In this document: piece after piece, positions 1 through 7,819 of the stretch | Numbering within the stretch: position 1 is the stretch's first letter | How the letters are laid out: the number at the start of each line of letters is the position of its first letter | Source: an uncultured Alphaproteobacteria bacterium | GTDB lineage: Bacteria; Pseudomonadota; Alphaproteobacteria; Bin95 | DNA length: 43,241 bases | Direction of reading: 5' to 3' | Assembly (NCBI GenBank): GCA_938083135.1 | Contig: CALLKY010000046.1 | Coordinates: 1 to 43,241 of the forward strand | Notes under the pieces: generated by a model | Seen by the model: the letters and a program-made list of their open reading frames with translations, nothing else | What the model was told of the DNA's origin: nothing | Databases searched by the model: none | Position numbers and translations under genes: made by a program

Positions 1-142
1 ACGCGCAGAGGCGACAGATTGGCTTCACCCTCTGGGGTCCGCATTGAAGTTGCCCTCGAACCATTCCAACAGACTGAATATTATATCTAATTCATGGTGA
101 GGTGGGGTGAAAATTACCGATCATCTGGGAAATGCGGGTTGA
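1..142. mobile_element. probable end of an insertion element (family unresolved)
   Basis: The RTX gene to the right loses similarity to its own upstream internal repeat at about 140-142, and everything left of that point looks foreign to it. Bases 101-140 are a compact AT/GC-mixed tract that includes GGTGAAAATTACCGATCATC. This resembles the terminal repeats of IS21-like elements, but that is memory of a pattern and not an alignment. A plus-strand frame is open from the left edge to a TAA at 88-90, about 50 bases short of the supposed end. That spacing would fit the 3' end of a transposition gene, but I do not recognise the 29-residue tail. An alternative is ordinary intergenic DNA after a naturally ending RTX gene. 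Confidence 0.3.
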
Positions 143-1342
143 ACCGACGACGTTTTCAACAGAGACCAGAGTGTCATTCTCACCACCTGCTGTGGCACCC
201 GCAGTTCCGGTGACAAGGACAACCGTCATTGCTTCTTGTCGGGCTGACAACACGAGCGTGTCTGTGCCAGCGCCGCCATCAATAATATCGCTGCCGAGAC
301 CGCCAATGAGCGAGTCATCGCCATCACCGCCGAATAACTGATCATCGCCTTCGAAGCCTTGCAGCTGGTCAACGCCAAACCCGCCGCGAAGAATATCGTC
401 ACCGAGATTGCCGGCTAGTAGGTCATCGCCGCTCTGTCCGTTGATCTCATCGTTACCATCGCCGCCAGACGCCCTGTCGTTACCAGCATTACCGAAAATG
501 CGGTCTGCGCCTGCGTCGCCGGTCAATTCATCGGCACCGCCATTGCCAACAATGCGGTCATTGCCATCACCGCCAGTGATGATGTCATCGCCGTCACCGC
601 CATCAAGTTGGTCATTACCGGTGCCGCCATCAAGCCTGTCGTCGCCAATACTGCCGCTCAGGTTATCGTCCCCTGCAAGGCCATTGATAACGTCGTTACC
701 AAACCCGCCTTGAACCTGTTCGTTTGCGACATTGGCTGTAATTGTATCGCCGAAGTTACTGCCGATCACCGCTTCAATAGAGATCAGCGTGTCAGTCTCA
801 CCGCCAGCCGTTGCACCTGCGGTCCCGGCACTCAGGTCAATGGTAATGCTTTCCTGCCTGCTAGAGACATCCAAGGTATCGATACCCGCACCGCCGGTGA
901 GGGTATCATTGCCCAGGCCCCCAACTAAGAAATCATCCCCTTGATCGCCAAAGAGCTGATCATCGCCTTCAAAGCCCAGCAGATTGTCAGATTCAGAACC
1001 ACCCCGAAGGATATCATTGCCTAGGTTCCCGGCGAGTAAGTCACTTCCAGCTAGGCCAAAGAGTTCGTCGTCGCCATCCTCGCCAGCGAGCCTGTCATCG
1101 GCTTCGCCGCCATTGATGGTGTCATCACCTGCGTCGCCAAACATCAAATCATCATCAAGGCCGCCGTTGATGATGTCGTCGCCATCGCCGCCACGAATTA
1201 AATCATCGCCCTCATCGCCATTCAGCCGGTCGTCACCATCCAGGCCGAATACTTCGTCCTCGCCGGCAAGGGCGTTTATAAGATCGGCTTCTGCTGTGCC
1301 AGTAAGTGTTTCGCCATTTGCGGTACCAGTGATATCGGCCAT
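92..1342 (-). CDS. RTX calcium-binding repeat protein, probably 3'-truncated
   Basis: The 416-residue acidic protein is built from glycine/aspartate nonapeptides of the GGxGxDxLx type. They form two blocks, at about residues 25-155 and 209-360. Such repeats form calcium-filled beta-rolls in proteins that usually leave the cell by a type I secretion system; no such system lies in the window. Residues 102-195 recur at 308-401 with a period of 206 residues, including the non-RTX linker with the shared stretch TAGATAGGE. In the second copy similarity stops after VVGS, and 16 unrelated residues (STRISQ to the end) follow before the stop. The original protein was therefore probably longer. No catalytic domain and no N-terminal signal peptide are visible, which suits type I export. 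The gene lies 149 bases downstream of the 2OG-oxygenase gene on the same strand. Confidence 0.85.
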   Translation of the reverse strand: MADITGTANGETLTGTAEADLINALAGEDEVFGLDGDDRLNGDEGDDLIRGGDGDDIINGGLDDDLMFGDAGDDTINGGEADDRLAGEDGDDELFGLAGSDLLAGNLGNDILRGGSESDNLLGFEGDDQLFGDQGDDFLVGGLGNDTLTGGAGIDTLDVSSRQESITIDLSAGTAGATAGGETDTLISIEAVIGSNFGDTITANVANEQVQGGFGNDVINGLAGDDNLSGSIGDDRLDGGTGNDQLDGGDGDDIITGGDGNDRIVGNGGADELTGDAGADRIFGNAGNDRASGGDGNDEINGQSGDDLLAGNLGDDILRGGFGVDQLQGFEGDDQLFGGDGDDSLIGGLGSDIIDGGAGTDTLVLSARQEAMTVVLVTGTAGATAGGENDTLVSVENVVGSTRISQMIGNFHPTSP

Positions 1343-1491
1343 GAAATAATTCCCAATGTCTGTTCAGATGTGCAGGTTCAATTGCTAAGCGATGGACCGC
1401 GCAGCACCTGCGTTCATACTTTCTTAACCATTTTATTTGGATCGGTGGCGCTTGCCCATATCGCGTTGGCAGAAATCAGGCGGTTGTTGGC

Positions 1492-2631
1492 TTAAGCCAC
1501 ATCAAAGGCAACGGATACGCGTTCTTCATCACCCTGGAATGGTTCCGTCCAATGCCAAAGATAAGATGGGAAACAGACCAACAGGCCCGCTTCCGGGGCA
1601 AGGAAGCGCGTTAGGGGCGGGCGGACGCTTGGAATTCCGTAGCCGGGCTTGCCAAACCCAAGCCACCCGGCGTGGTCGGCGTCACCGATTGAAACGGTCG
1701 CTGGGACTTTTGGGTAATAGACGCCGCTCATCCAACCCAGATTATGGATGTGCGCGGCTTGCACGCCCTGTCCCGGCATCAGGTTAGCCCAAGTGATGAT
1801 TTCGAGAGGGGATTTCGCCCGTCTGCCAAGGAATGGGTGGCCTGAAACAGTTGCCAATTCTGCAGAAATTTGGCTCACAGCTTCGGTAATTAGCGCCCGG
1901 AAAGCCTCGATAACGGGAGGGACGGGGACGCCCTCTCCAAGCAGGTTCTCCGTGACGCGCCCGCCACGGGCTGCACGTTGGGCTGGGTCCCAGGTTTCCG
2001 TGAGCGTTGGGTGTGCTTCGAATGCAGCGACTAAGTCCTGATTAAAAGCTTGAATGCTGGCATACCCATTCGGCGCTGATGGTTTGCGCGTGAATACGAA
2101 TTGACCCGGATCAAGCAGAGCCAACGCCTGATCGTCCTCACCAAGTTCCCACAATGCCTGCGCCCGGTAAGCAGCGACATTAGCACTTAATGCGCCTGTC
2201 GCCATGTGTTGGTCGGTCAGTTTGAGGGCATCGGAGAAGCGCCCGAGCTTCAAGAGGCAAGCTGCGTAATTGCTAAGTTGGGGTGGAGCGCCAGGGCCAA
2301 GAGCGAGGCCTTCTGCATATAAGCCAGCGGCCCGGTTGATCTCACCATCGCTCTGCAGGATGTCTGCCAAGTCTAACCTAGCTGGTCCATAGCTGGCATC
2401 TGCATTGATGGCGCGCTCCAGCAACGTCCTTGCGGCTTGCTGGTCACCATACCGCCGCCCTATACCAGCCAGCCGTCGAAGGGCGGCTGGATGTTTTGGT
2501 GCGACTTGAAGAATGGCCCGGTAACTTGCTTCTGCAAAACGGAAATCCCCCTGCTTTTCAGCTGCAAGTGCAGCTTGCCAACGGGTATTCAATTCAGCGG
2601 TGGAGCGGATCATGGCAGGGGATGTCACCAT
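1492..2631 (-). CDS. TPR-repeat 2OG-Fe(II) oxygenase family protein
   Basis: The protein has 379 residues. Residues 1 to about 190 are helical TPR-like repeats (alanine/leucine-rich, for example AEKQGDFRFAEASYRAILQ). The C-terminal third resembles the putative 2OG-Fe(II) oxygenase family often attached to TPRs. It has His294-x-His296 followed by SGVYYP, a glycine-rich strand near GFGKPGYG, then FPSYLWHW with His360 as likely distal iron ligand. Arg371 in RVSVAF is the likely 2-oxoglutarate-binding residue. Such enzymes hydroxylate proteins or small molecules using iron, oxygen and 2-oxoglutarate; the substrate here is unknown. The ATG overlaps the end of the sulfatase gene by 7 bases, so the two are probably translationally coupled. 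A second in-frame ATG at codon 7 is possible. No signal peptide is seen. Confidence 0.8.
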   Translation of the reverse strand: MVTSPAMIRSTAELNTRWQAALAAEKQGDFRFAEASYRAILQVAPKHPAALRRLAGIGRRYGDQQAARTLLERAINADASYGPARLDLADILQSDGEINRAAGLYAEGLALGPGAPPQLSNYAACLLKLGRFSDALKLTDQHMATGALSANVAAYRAQALWELGEDDQALALLDPGQFVFTRKPSAPNGYASIQAFNQDLVAAFEAHPTLTETWDPAQRAARGGRVTENLLGEGVPVPPVIEAFRALITEAVSQISAELATVSGHPFLGRRAKSPLEIITWANLMPGQGVQAAHIHNLGWMSGVYYPKVPATVSIGDADHAGWLGFGKPGYGIPSVRPPLTRFLAPEAGLLVCFPSYLWHWTEPFQGDEERVSVAFDVA

Positions 2632-4202
2632 TCACCGATAATGAAGCCGCGCTTGACCTGGCCTGGCCTGCCAGCGCGCGCACTTAGCGCTGCGTCAGAT
2701 ATTGTTGTCCGTGTGCGGCGGGCGCGGAAATGGGCGAATAGGCGCTCGTGCAGGTCCGTTTCTGCAGAGAATCCTTGCCCGGCAAGGTCATTTTGCTCTT
2801 GGGGATCGTTAATGCGATCATAGAGTTGCGGGGGATTCTTCTCCCAAAATATATACTTCCATTCCGCACTGGCGATCATATAGCCGCGTGCCTCTGCTGG
2901 GTTGAGGCCTAGCCGCTTGGCAGCATCGCGCATGGCGAAATCTGTTTCAGAAACAACGGTTTCACGCCATTCCTTCACGTCACCACCGTCGCGTAGCAAT
3001 GGCAGGAGTGAGCGGCCTTCGAGCCGCTGCCCATCATCTGTTCCACCTAGCGCATCAAGGAAAGTAGACGCTAGGTCAATGCTCTCTGTCAGGCGGTCAT
3101 CCACGCTGCCGCGGGTGGCATCAGCGCGGGCGTCGGGGTCATAGATGATGAGTGGCACGCGTACACTTTCGTCGTGCATCAATTCTTTCTCACCAAGCCA
3201 ATGGTCGCCCAAATAATCACCGTGATCGCTGGTGAAGACGATCAGGGTGTCGTCCATGCGCCCGCGCTCTTCCAGGAATTGGAAAAGGCGTCCCAGCCAA
3301 TCATCAATCTCACGGATCAGGCCCATATAGGCTGGAATAACGGCCTGCCGTACGTCATCGCGGGCGAAGGTCGCGCTGTCCACATGCTCCATGAAGGCAC
3401 CATGGACGGGGTGCGGATTATTCCGTTCAGCTTGGCCCTTATTGGCAGGCAATATCTGGTTAGCGGAATACATGTCGTGATAGGGGGCGGGAGCGATATA
3501 GGGCCAGTGGGGCTTGATATAGGAGAGGTGAAGGCACCAAGGATCTTCACCCGCTTCATCAATAAAATCGAATGCACGCTTGGTCATATAGGCAGTTTCT
3601 GAATGTTCTGCCGCAACACGGGCGGGCAGGGGGGAATGGCGCATGCTCCATCCAGACAAGACCTCGCCGTTCGGTCCTTCAGCGGAATTTGCGTAGTCGT
3701 TCCAGGGATTGTCTCCTGGATAGCCTTGCTCATTCAGCCAGCGATTATATCGCAAGTTCGGATCGACGCTGGGGTGTGGATGCAGGCCGTCATCGCGTTC
3801 ATAGGGTTCAAACCCGCATTGGGATATCAGAACGCCAAGCTCTGAATTCCGTTCAATGCCAAGCCTGGCCATGCCCTCAGCGTCTGCCGCCATGTGTGTC
3901 TTGCCGACAAGGGCGGTGCGCACGCCAAGCGGCCTCAGGTAATCGCCAATGGTGTGTTCCGCGACGCTAAGGGGGATATTGTTCCAGTGCGCGCCGTGGG
4001 TGGTCATATAGCGGCCGGTATAGGTACACATCCGGCTGGCACCGCAAATGGGTGACTGGCAGTAAGAATGCCTGAACAGCACGCCCTTTGCTGCAAGCGC
4101 ATCCAGGGCCGGGGTCTCCAGCGTCGGATGGCCGCTGGCACCTAGGTAGTCCCAGCGCTGCTGATCAGTCATGATGAACAACACATTGCGGACAGCACCC
4201 AT
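2625..4202 (-). CDS. sulfatase / alkaline-phosphatase-superfamily hydrolase
   Basis: A type I sulfatase of 525 residues from the chosen start. The N-terminal strand (NVLFIMTDQQRWD) carries the first metal ligands. Cys53 lies in CGASR, the C-x-A/P-x-R signature whose cysteine is converted to formylglycine. The later block DHGDYLGDH supplies the remaining metal ligands, and HDESVRVPLIIYDP follows. The overall pattern is closest to the arylsulfatase/phosphonate monoester hydrolase branch, so the substrate may be a sulfate or phosphonate ester. A longer frame opens at 4259, but the ATG at 4202 has GGAG 8 bases upstream and starts directly at the conserved strand. No signal peptide is evident, suggesting a cytoplasmic enzyme. 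No formylglycine-generating enzyme gene is in the window. It overlaps the 2OG-oxygenase gene by 7 bases. Confidence 0.87.
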   Translation of the reverse strand: MGAVRNVLFIMTDQQRWDYLGASGHPTLETPALDALAAKGVLFRHSYCQSPICGASRMCTYTGRYMTTHGAHWNNIPLSVAEHTIGDYLRPLGVRTALVGKTHMAADAEGMARLGIERNSELGVLISQCGFEPYERDDGLHPHPSVDPNLRYNRWLNEQGYPGDNPWNDYANSAEGPNGEVLSGWSMRHSPLPARVAAEHSETAYMTKRAFDFIDEAGEDPWCLHLSYIKPHWPYIAPAPYHDMYSANQILPANKGQAERNNPHPVHGAFMEHVDSATFARDDVRQAVIPAYMGLIREIDDWLGRLFQFLEERGRMDDTLIVFTSDHGDYLGDHWLGEKELMHDESVRVPLIIYDPDARADATRGSVDDRLTESIDLASTFLDALGGTDDGQRLEGRSLLPLLRDGGDVKEWRETVVSETDFAMRDAAKRLGLNPAEARGYMIASAEWKYIFWEKNPPQLYDRINDPQEQNDLAGQGFSAETDLHERLFAHFRARRTRTTISDAALSARAGRPGQVKRGFIIGEW

Positions 4203-5037
4203 GGCGAAAACTCCACATAAACCGAACAAGCACCGGAACCGTACGCCGGATATTCCCAAGCGCTCCTCTAGGAATCGCTTTAACCGGCATCGAGTAGAGC
4301 CCGGCGGCTACGATTCTGTCGAGGGTGTTCACACGCCAAAGCAGTATTTTGGCATCGCCCCAGATATTGATCTAGCGACGCGCGTACTTTTTCAGGACCG
4401 TATGCTGCTGGTGATCGACAAACCTGCGGGCATTCCCTGCCATGCAGGACCGTCGGGGCAGCCGAACCTTGAAGCAGGCCTCGACCAATTGCGGTTCGGC
4501 TCCAAAGATCGCCCAACGCTGGCGCACCGGCTGGATCAGGATACGTCTGGATGTCTTGCCATTGCACGGGGTGCTAAAGGGGCCAAGCGGCTGGGGCGCC
4601 TATTTCAGGACGGCTTGGCCCAAAAAACCTATTGGGCCGTCGTTGAAGGCGGACCAGCAGAAGATGCTGGCCGGATCGACGCGCCGCTCTTAAAGATCAG
4701 CAGCAAGGAAGAAGGCTGGCGGATGATTGTTGATTCCACCGGCAAGTCCGCCGTCACAGAATGGCGTGTCCTCGGCCGGGCGAACGGTCGGGCTTGGATT
4801 GAGTTCAAACCGCAAACGGGCCGCACACACCAAATTCGTGTCCATGCTGCGCATCTCGGCTGCCCGATTGTCGGCGATATCCGGTATGGTGCCTCAGAAG
4901 AATCGCTACTTTGCCTGTTGGCGCGGTCGCTCATTTTACCGGTCTACAATGAACGTCCAAACGTAGTGGCAGAGGCCGAGGCTGCGCCCCATATGGCAGC
5001 AGCGCTAGAAGCTTTTTCTACCGTCGCCACGCCTTAA
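4201..5037 (+). CDS. RluA-family RNA pseudouridine synthase
   Basis: The protein (278 residues from this start) has the RluA-family signature HRLDQDTSG with catalytic Asp112. It also has the N-terminal strand LLVIDKPAGIPCH and the C-terminal GRTHQIRVHAAHLGCPIVGD block. The family isomerises uridine to pseudouridine in rRNA or tRNA. There is no S4 domain, so it is the RluA/TruC-like form rather than RluC/D. The first 45 or so residues are unusually rich in Arg, Lys and Pro and may be an RNA-contacting tail or an over-called start. Codons ATG at 4171 and 4174 are also in frame. The chosen ATG overlaps the divergent sulfatase start in a CCATGG palindrome. The 3' end overlaps the convergent aminotransferase gene by 20 bases. 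Target site unknown. Confidence 0.88.
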   Translation: MAKTPHKPNKHRNRTPDIPKRSSRNRFNRHRVEPGGYDSVEGVHTPKQYFGIAPDIDLATRVLFQDRMLLVIDKPAGIPCHAGPSGQPNLEAGLDQLRFGSKDRPTLAHRLDQDTSGCLAIARGAKGAKRLGRLFQDGLAQKTYWAVVEGGPAEDAGRIDAPLLKISSKEEGWRMIVDSTGKSAVTEWRVLGRANGRAWIEFKPQTGRTHQIRVHAAHLGCPIVGDIRYGASEESLLCLLARSLILPVYNERPNVVAEAEAAPHMAAALEAFSTVATP

Positions 5038-6160
5038 TCCGCTTTGCTGCTTCCTGAACGTCCGCACGGCTGGCGCAGAAGCTGAAGCGGGCGGATTGGC
5101 TGCCGCGTATGGGATCGAAATCTAGGCCAGACGTGGCTGCAACGCCTGTTTCATTCAGCAGTGATGTGCAGAAGCTCGGGCTATCATTGGCGACCGGCGA
5201 TGTGTCCACATAGATGTAGAATGCGCCATCGGGCGGGGCTGCGGGGGTGAGGCCGCGGGCGCTTAGGGCATCCAGCAGGTCCAGACGGTTCGCGGCGTAG
5301 ACGTCGCGGTAGCCCTGCAGTTCCTCGTGGCAATCAAATGCGGCTGCAGCGGCGATCTGGGAGATCGCTGGCGGTGAGATGAAGAGGTTCTGGGCCAAGC
5401 GTTCAATAGGCTTGCACAGGTCTTCCGGCAGGATGGCCCAGCCAATCCGCCAGCCGGTCATAGCGAAATATTTGGAAAAGCTGTTGACGACGATGGCGGA
5501 AGGGGAGCCCGCCGCTGTTTCCCCATCCTGGCCATAGGTGAGGCCGTGATAGATTTCGTCGGAGATCAGGCGGATGCCAGCCGTGTGGCACCAATCCGCC
5601 AGTCGACCAAGCTCACCGGGTGCAAACATGGAGCCTGTAGGATTGCCGGGGCTTGCCACCACGACGCCATCTAGCGGGCCAAGCCCTGCCAGCGCCTCAG
5701 GTGTCGGCTGGAATGCTGTGGAGGCATCAACTGGGATCGCAACAGCCTCAACGCCAACGGCTTTCAGGATGTTGCGGTAGCAAGGATAGCTTGGGTCCGC
5801 CAATGCCACGCGGTCGCCCGGTGCAAAGCAGGCCAGGAATGCCAGCAGGAATCCGGCGGATGAGCCTGTCGTGACCGCAATCCGGCTTTCGTCGATATCC
5901 ATGGTGTATTGGTCGCGATAATGCGCGCAGATCTTGCTGCGCAGGTCTGGCTGGCCAAGCGCATTGGTGTATCCAAGCGTTTCCGTTTCCAGCGCCTTCG
6001 CGGCTGCGAGACGCGCGCCTCTGGGTGCTGGGAAGCCGGGTTGGCCGACTTCAAGGTGAAGCACGTCCTTACCAGTCGCTTCGCGCTCTGCCGCCGCGCG
6101 CATGACTTCCATCACCAAGAAAGGCGATACATCACCCCGTTCGGACAGTTTAAGCGCCAT
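5018..6160 (-). CDS. pyridoxal-phosphate class I/II aminotransferase
   Basis: A 380-residue fold-type I PLP enzyme. Lys230 in SFSKYFAMTGWRIGW is the Schiff-base lysine. SPGNPTGSMF carries the conserved cofactor-site Asn, SDEIYHGLTYG the Asp that pairs with the pyridine ring, and Arg358 in ARFSFCAS should bind the substrate carboxylate. It is an aspartate-aminotransferase-like class I enzyme, but substrate preference cannot be read from the sequence. The frame is open upstream to 6253. The ATG at 6160 was chosen because it begins the conserved MALKLSERGDVSPF segment and lies 5 bases after the gamma-glutamyltransferase-like gene, implying a two-gene operon. Confidence 0.9.
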   Translation of the reverse strand: MALKLSERGDVSPFLVMEVMRAAAEREATGKDVLHLEVGQPGFPAPRGARLAAAKALETETLGYTNALGQPDLRSKICAHYRDQYTMDIDESRIAVTTGSSAGFLLAFLACFAPGDRVALADPSYPCYRNILKAVGVEAVAIPVDASTAFQPTPEALAGLGPLDGVVVASPGNPTGSMFAPGELGRLADWCHTAGIRLISDEIYHGLTYGQDGETAAGSPSAIVVNSFSKYFAMTGWRIGWAILPEDLCKPIERLAQNLFISPPAISQIAAAAAFDCHEELQGYRDVYAANRLDLLDALSARGLTPAAPPDGAFYIYVDTSPVANDSPSFCTSLLNETGVAATSGLDFDPIRGSQSARFSFCASRADVQEAAKRIKAWRR

Positions 6161-6165
6161 TGGAT

Positions 6166-7755
6166 TTACCTTGCTGTCGCGGCGAGGCCGTTGCCGCGCC
6201 AGTCCGTTCGGATATCGCAGAATTCTTGGTTCGCAGGCAGGCCGCGCGGGCAATAGGCACCATTGATGCGCCCAATGGAGCCGCCGTCTTCGATCTTATA
6301 GCCCCGCGCTTTCAAGGCAGCTCGTGCCGCCTCGCCAACGTCTTTCTCCACGGAAACAGTCGCCGGGCCGCCGGAACGGCTGAAGCGCGGCGCGCCAATG
6401 GCTGGATTGATCTGCGCATCACCAAGCATGATTTCAGTGGCGACAGTGACCACTGTCGTTGCGGACCCGCTGCCAGCGCCTGCAAGTGCGAGATAAAAAT
6501 CGCCAGTGTGCTTGTTGCCGATGACGATAGGGCCAACAGAGCCGGATAACACACCCGGCGGCGGCAGCAATGCAGGAGGTGAGCCAATGCCTGGCAGCAT
6601 GCGCCCAGCCCCAAATGGCCGGAATAGCGTGAAACCGCAGGCGGCGGCATTGCCCCGATTATCGACAGCAACAACCGATGTACCGGACGATTCGCTTGGA
6701 ACGGGCTTCACGCCTTGCAGCCATGCGCTAATCGGTTGAGCCTTGTTGGGATTGAAGGCCTTGAAGCGACTCTCAACGCTTTGAAGGGCGGCATCATCAA
6801 GAACCGCTAAGTCGGACCCAGGTAATGCGGCCCATTGCGCGAAATCAGCATGGGCGGCGACCGATGCTTCGGCGATCACGTGCAGCCGCTCATCACGGTC
6901 GGCACGGGGCAGGGCGCGGTTTTCGGCCAAAATCTGCCAGAGCCTTGCCTGCTGCGGACCATTGGAGTTCGCCATTGGCAGGAATGCGATTATGTGATTT
7001 CCAGCAGGGCGCTCGATGGCTGGAATGGCGCGAGGCGTATAGGCGCGCAGCGTTTCTATCGGCAGGTCACCGCCAATTGCCGCGACGGCATCTGCATATT
7101 GGCGGGCAAGCGGGCCGCTGAAAATAGCACCGGCACCGCGCTGGCGAATACTGGAAAGTGCTGCGGAAAGTTCCAGCTGCTGAATTTGATCACCTTCTTT
7201 GACGAATCGGCCACCGGGACGACCAAATATGGCGACCATGCTTGGTGATTTTGCGAGCTCTCCAGCCCTGGCTTCAATATCAGTGGCGAGGCTCCGCGAT
7301 ACGGCGTGGCCGAACCGGGCGAGCGCTTCGGCTGGGCCAACAAGCTCTGCCCAAGGCATCTGGCCATAGCGGGCCTGCATTGCCGCCATGCCACGCACAG
7401 CCGCTGGCGGCGCGATACGGGGCCTGCCGGATGCACTTTGCTGCGCCGGTCTTGGCATGAAGTCATAGGCCAGGAATTCTTCTGAATCCGCAGCGAAGTG
7501 GACGCAACCACCGACCGCACCCAAGCTGGCCATAGACGGTTTGGTGACCGTCAGTGTGAAGAACATTGCCGTCGCAGCATCCGCTGCAGACCCACCCCGG
7601 CCCAGAATATCCCGGCCGACCAGTGCCGCACGTGGCTCGTCCGCTGCGACACCGCCAACGAAGCCAGTAATGAACCCTGGCTCGCCAACCTTCTTGCTTT
7701 CGCCGCATGCAGATAACGCCAATGCGGCGGCTAACGCGGTCAGCGATAACCGCAC
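6166..7755 (-). CDS. gamma-glutamyltransferase-family lipoprotein, divergent active site
   Basis: Homologous to gamma-glutamyltransferases. The N-terminal GRGGSAADAATAM block matches the family GGNAxDAAVA segment. VRGMAAMQARYGQMPW matches the VPGxxxGLxxxHxxYG region, and VVAVDNRGNAAACGFTLFR the start of the small subunit. The usual nucleophile motif T-T-H/T-S-H is here G-T-S-V with no His and one residue fewer; Thr359 is the best nucleophile candidate. The usual GSPGG loop reads GAGSGS. Activity or specificity may therefore differ from true transpeptidases. From the GTG at 7755 the protein (529 residues) starts as an ideal lipoprotein signal, RLSLTALAAALALSAC, with Cys17 as lipidation site. 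In-frame ATGs at 7821 and 7830 are alternatives, and neither start has a strong Shine-Dalgarno. Probably exported and followed by the aminotransferase in an operon. Confidence 0.78.
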   Translation of the reverse strand: MRLSLTALAAALALSACGESKKVGEPGFITGFVGGVAADEPRAALVGRDILGRGGSAADAATAMFFTLTVTKPSMASLGAVGGCVHFAADSEEFLAYDFMPRPAQQSASGRPRIAPPAAVRGMAAMQARYGQMPWAELVGPAEALARFGHAVSRSLATDIEARAGELAKSPSMVAIFGRPGGRFVKEGDQIQQLELSAALSSIRQRGAGAIFSGPLARQYADAVAAIGGDLPIETLRAYTPRAIPAIERPAGNHIIAFLPMANSNGPQQARLWQILAENRALPRADRDERLHVIAEASVAAHADFAQWAALPGSDLAVLDDAALQSVESRFKAFNPNKAQPISAWLQGVKPVPSESSGTSVVAVDNRGNAAACGFTLFRPFGAGRMLPGIGSPPALLPPPGVLSGSVGPIVIGNKHTGDFYLALAGAGSGSATTVVTVATEIMLGDAQINPAIGAPRFSRSGGPATVSVEKDVGEAARAALKARGYKIEDGGSIGRINGAYCPRGLPANQEFCDIRTDWRGNGLAATAR

Positions 7756-7819
7756 CGTGCGTTGACGTTGGATGGCAGGATGCCTAGGTATGTGGGGTAC
7801 GCGTAGGGACAGGTTCAGC

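Noticed and set aside
408-944. Serine/proline-rich plus-strand reading frames opposite the RTX gene
   Set aside because: They are low-complexity mirrors of the GGxGxD repeats, with no start signals and no homology.
300-1260. Possible CRISPR or tandem DNA repeat array
   Set aside because: The periodicity of 27 bases is imperfect, lacks spacers and encodes RTX nonapeptides.
7753-7819. Promoter pair between the gamma-glutamyltransferase-like and M48 genes
   Set aside because: The position is right for divergent promoters, but I could not find convincing -35/-10 pairs.
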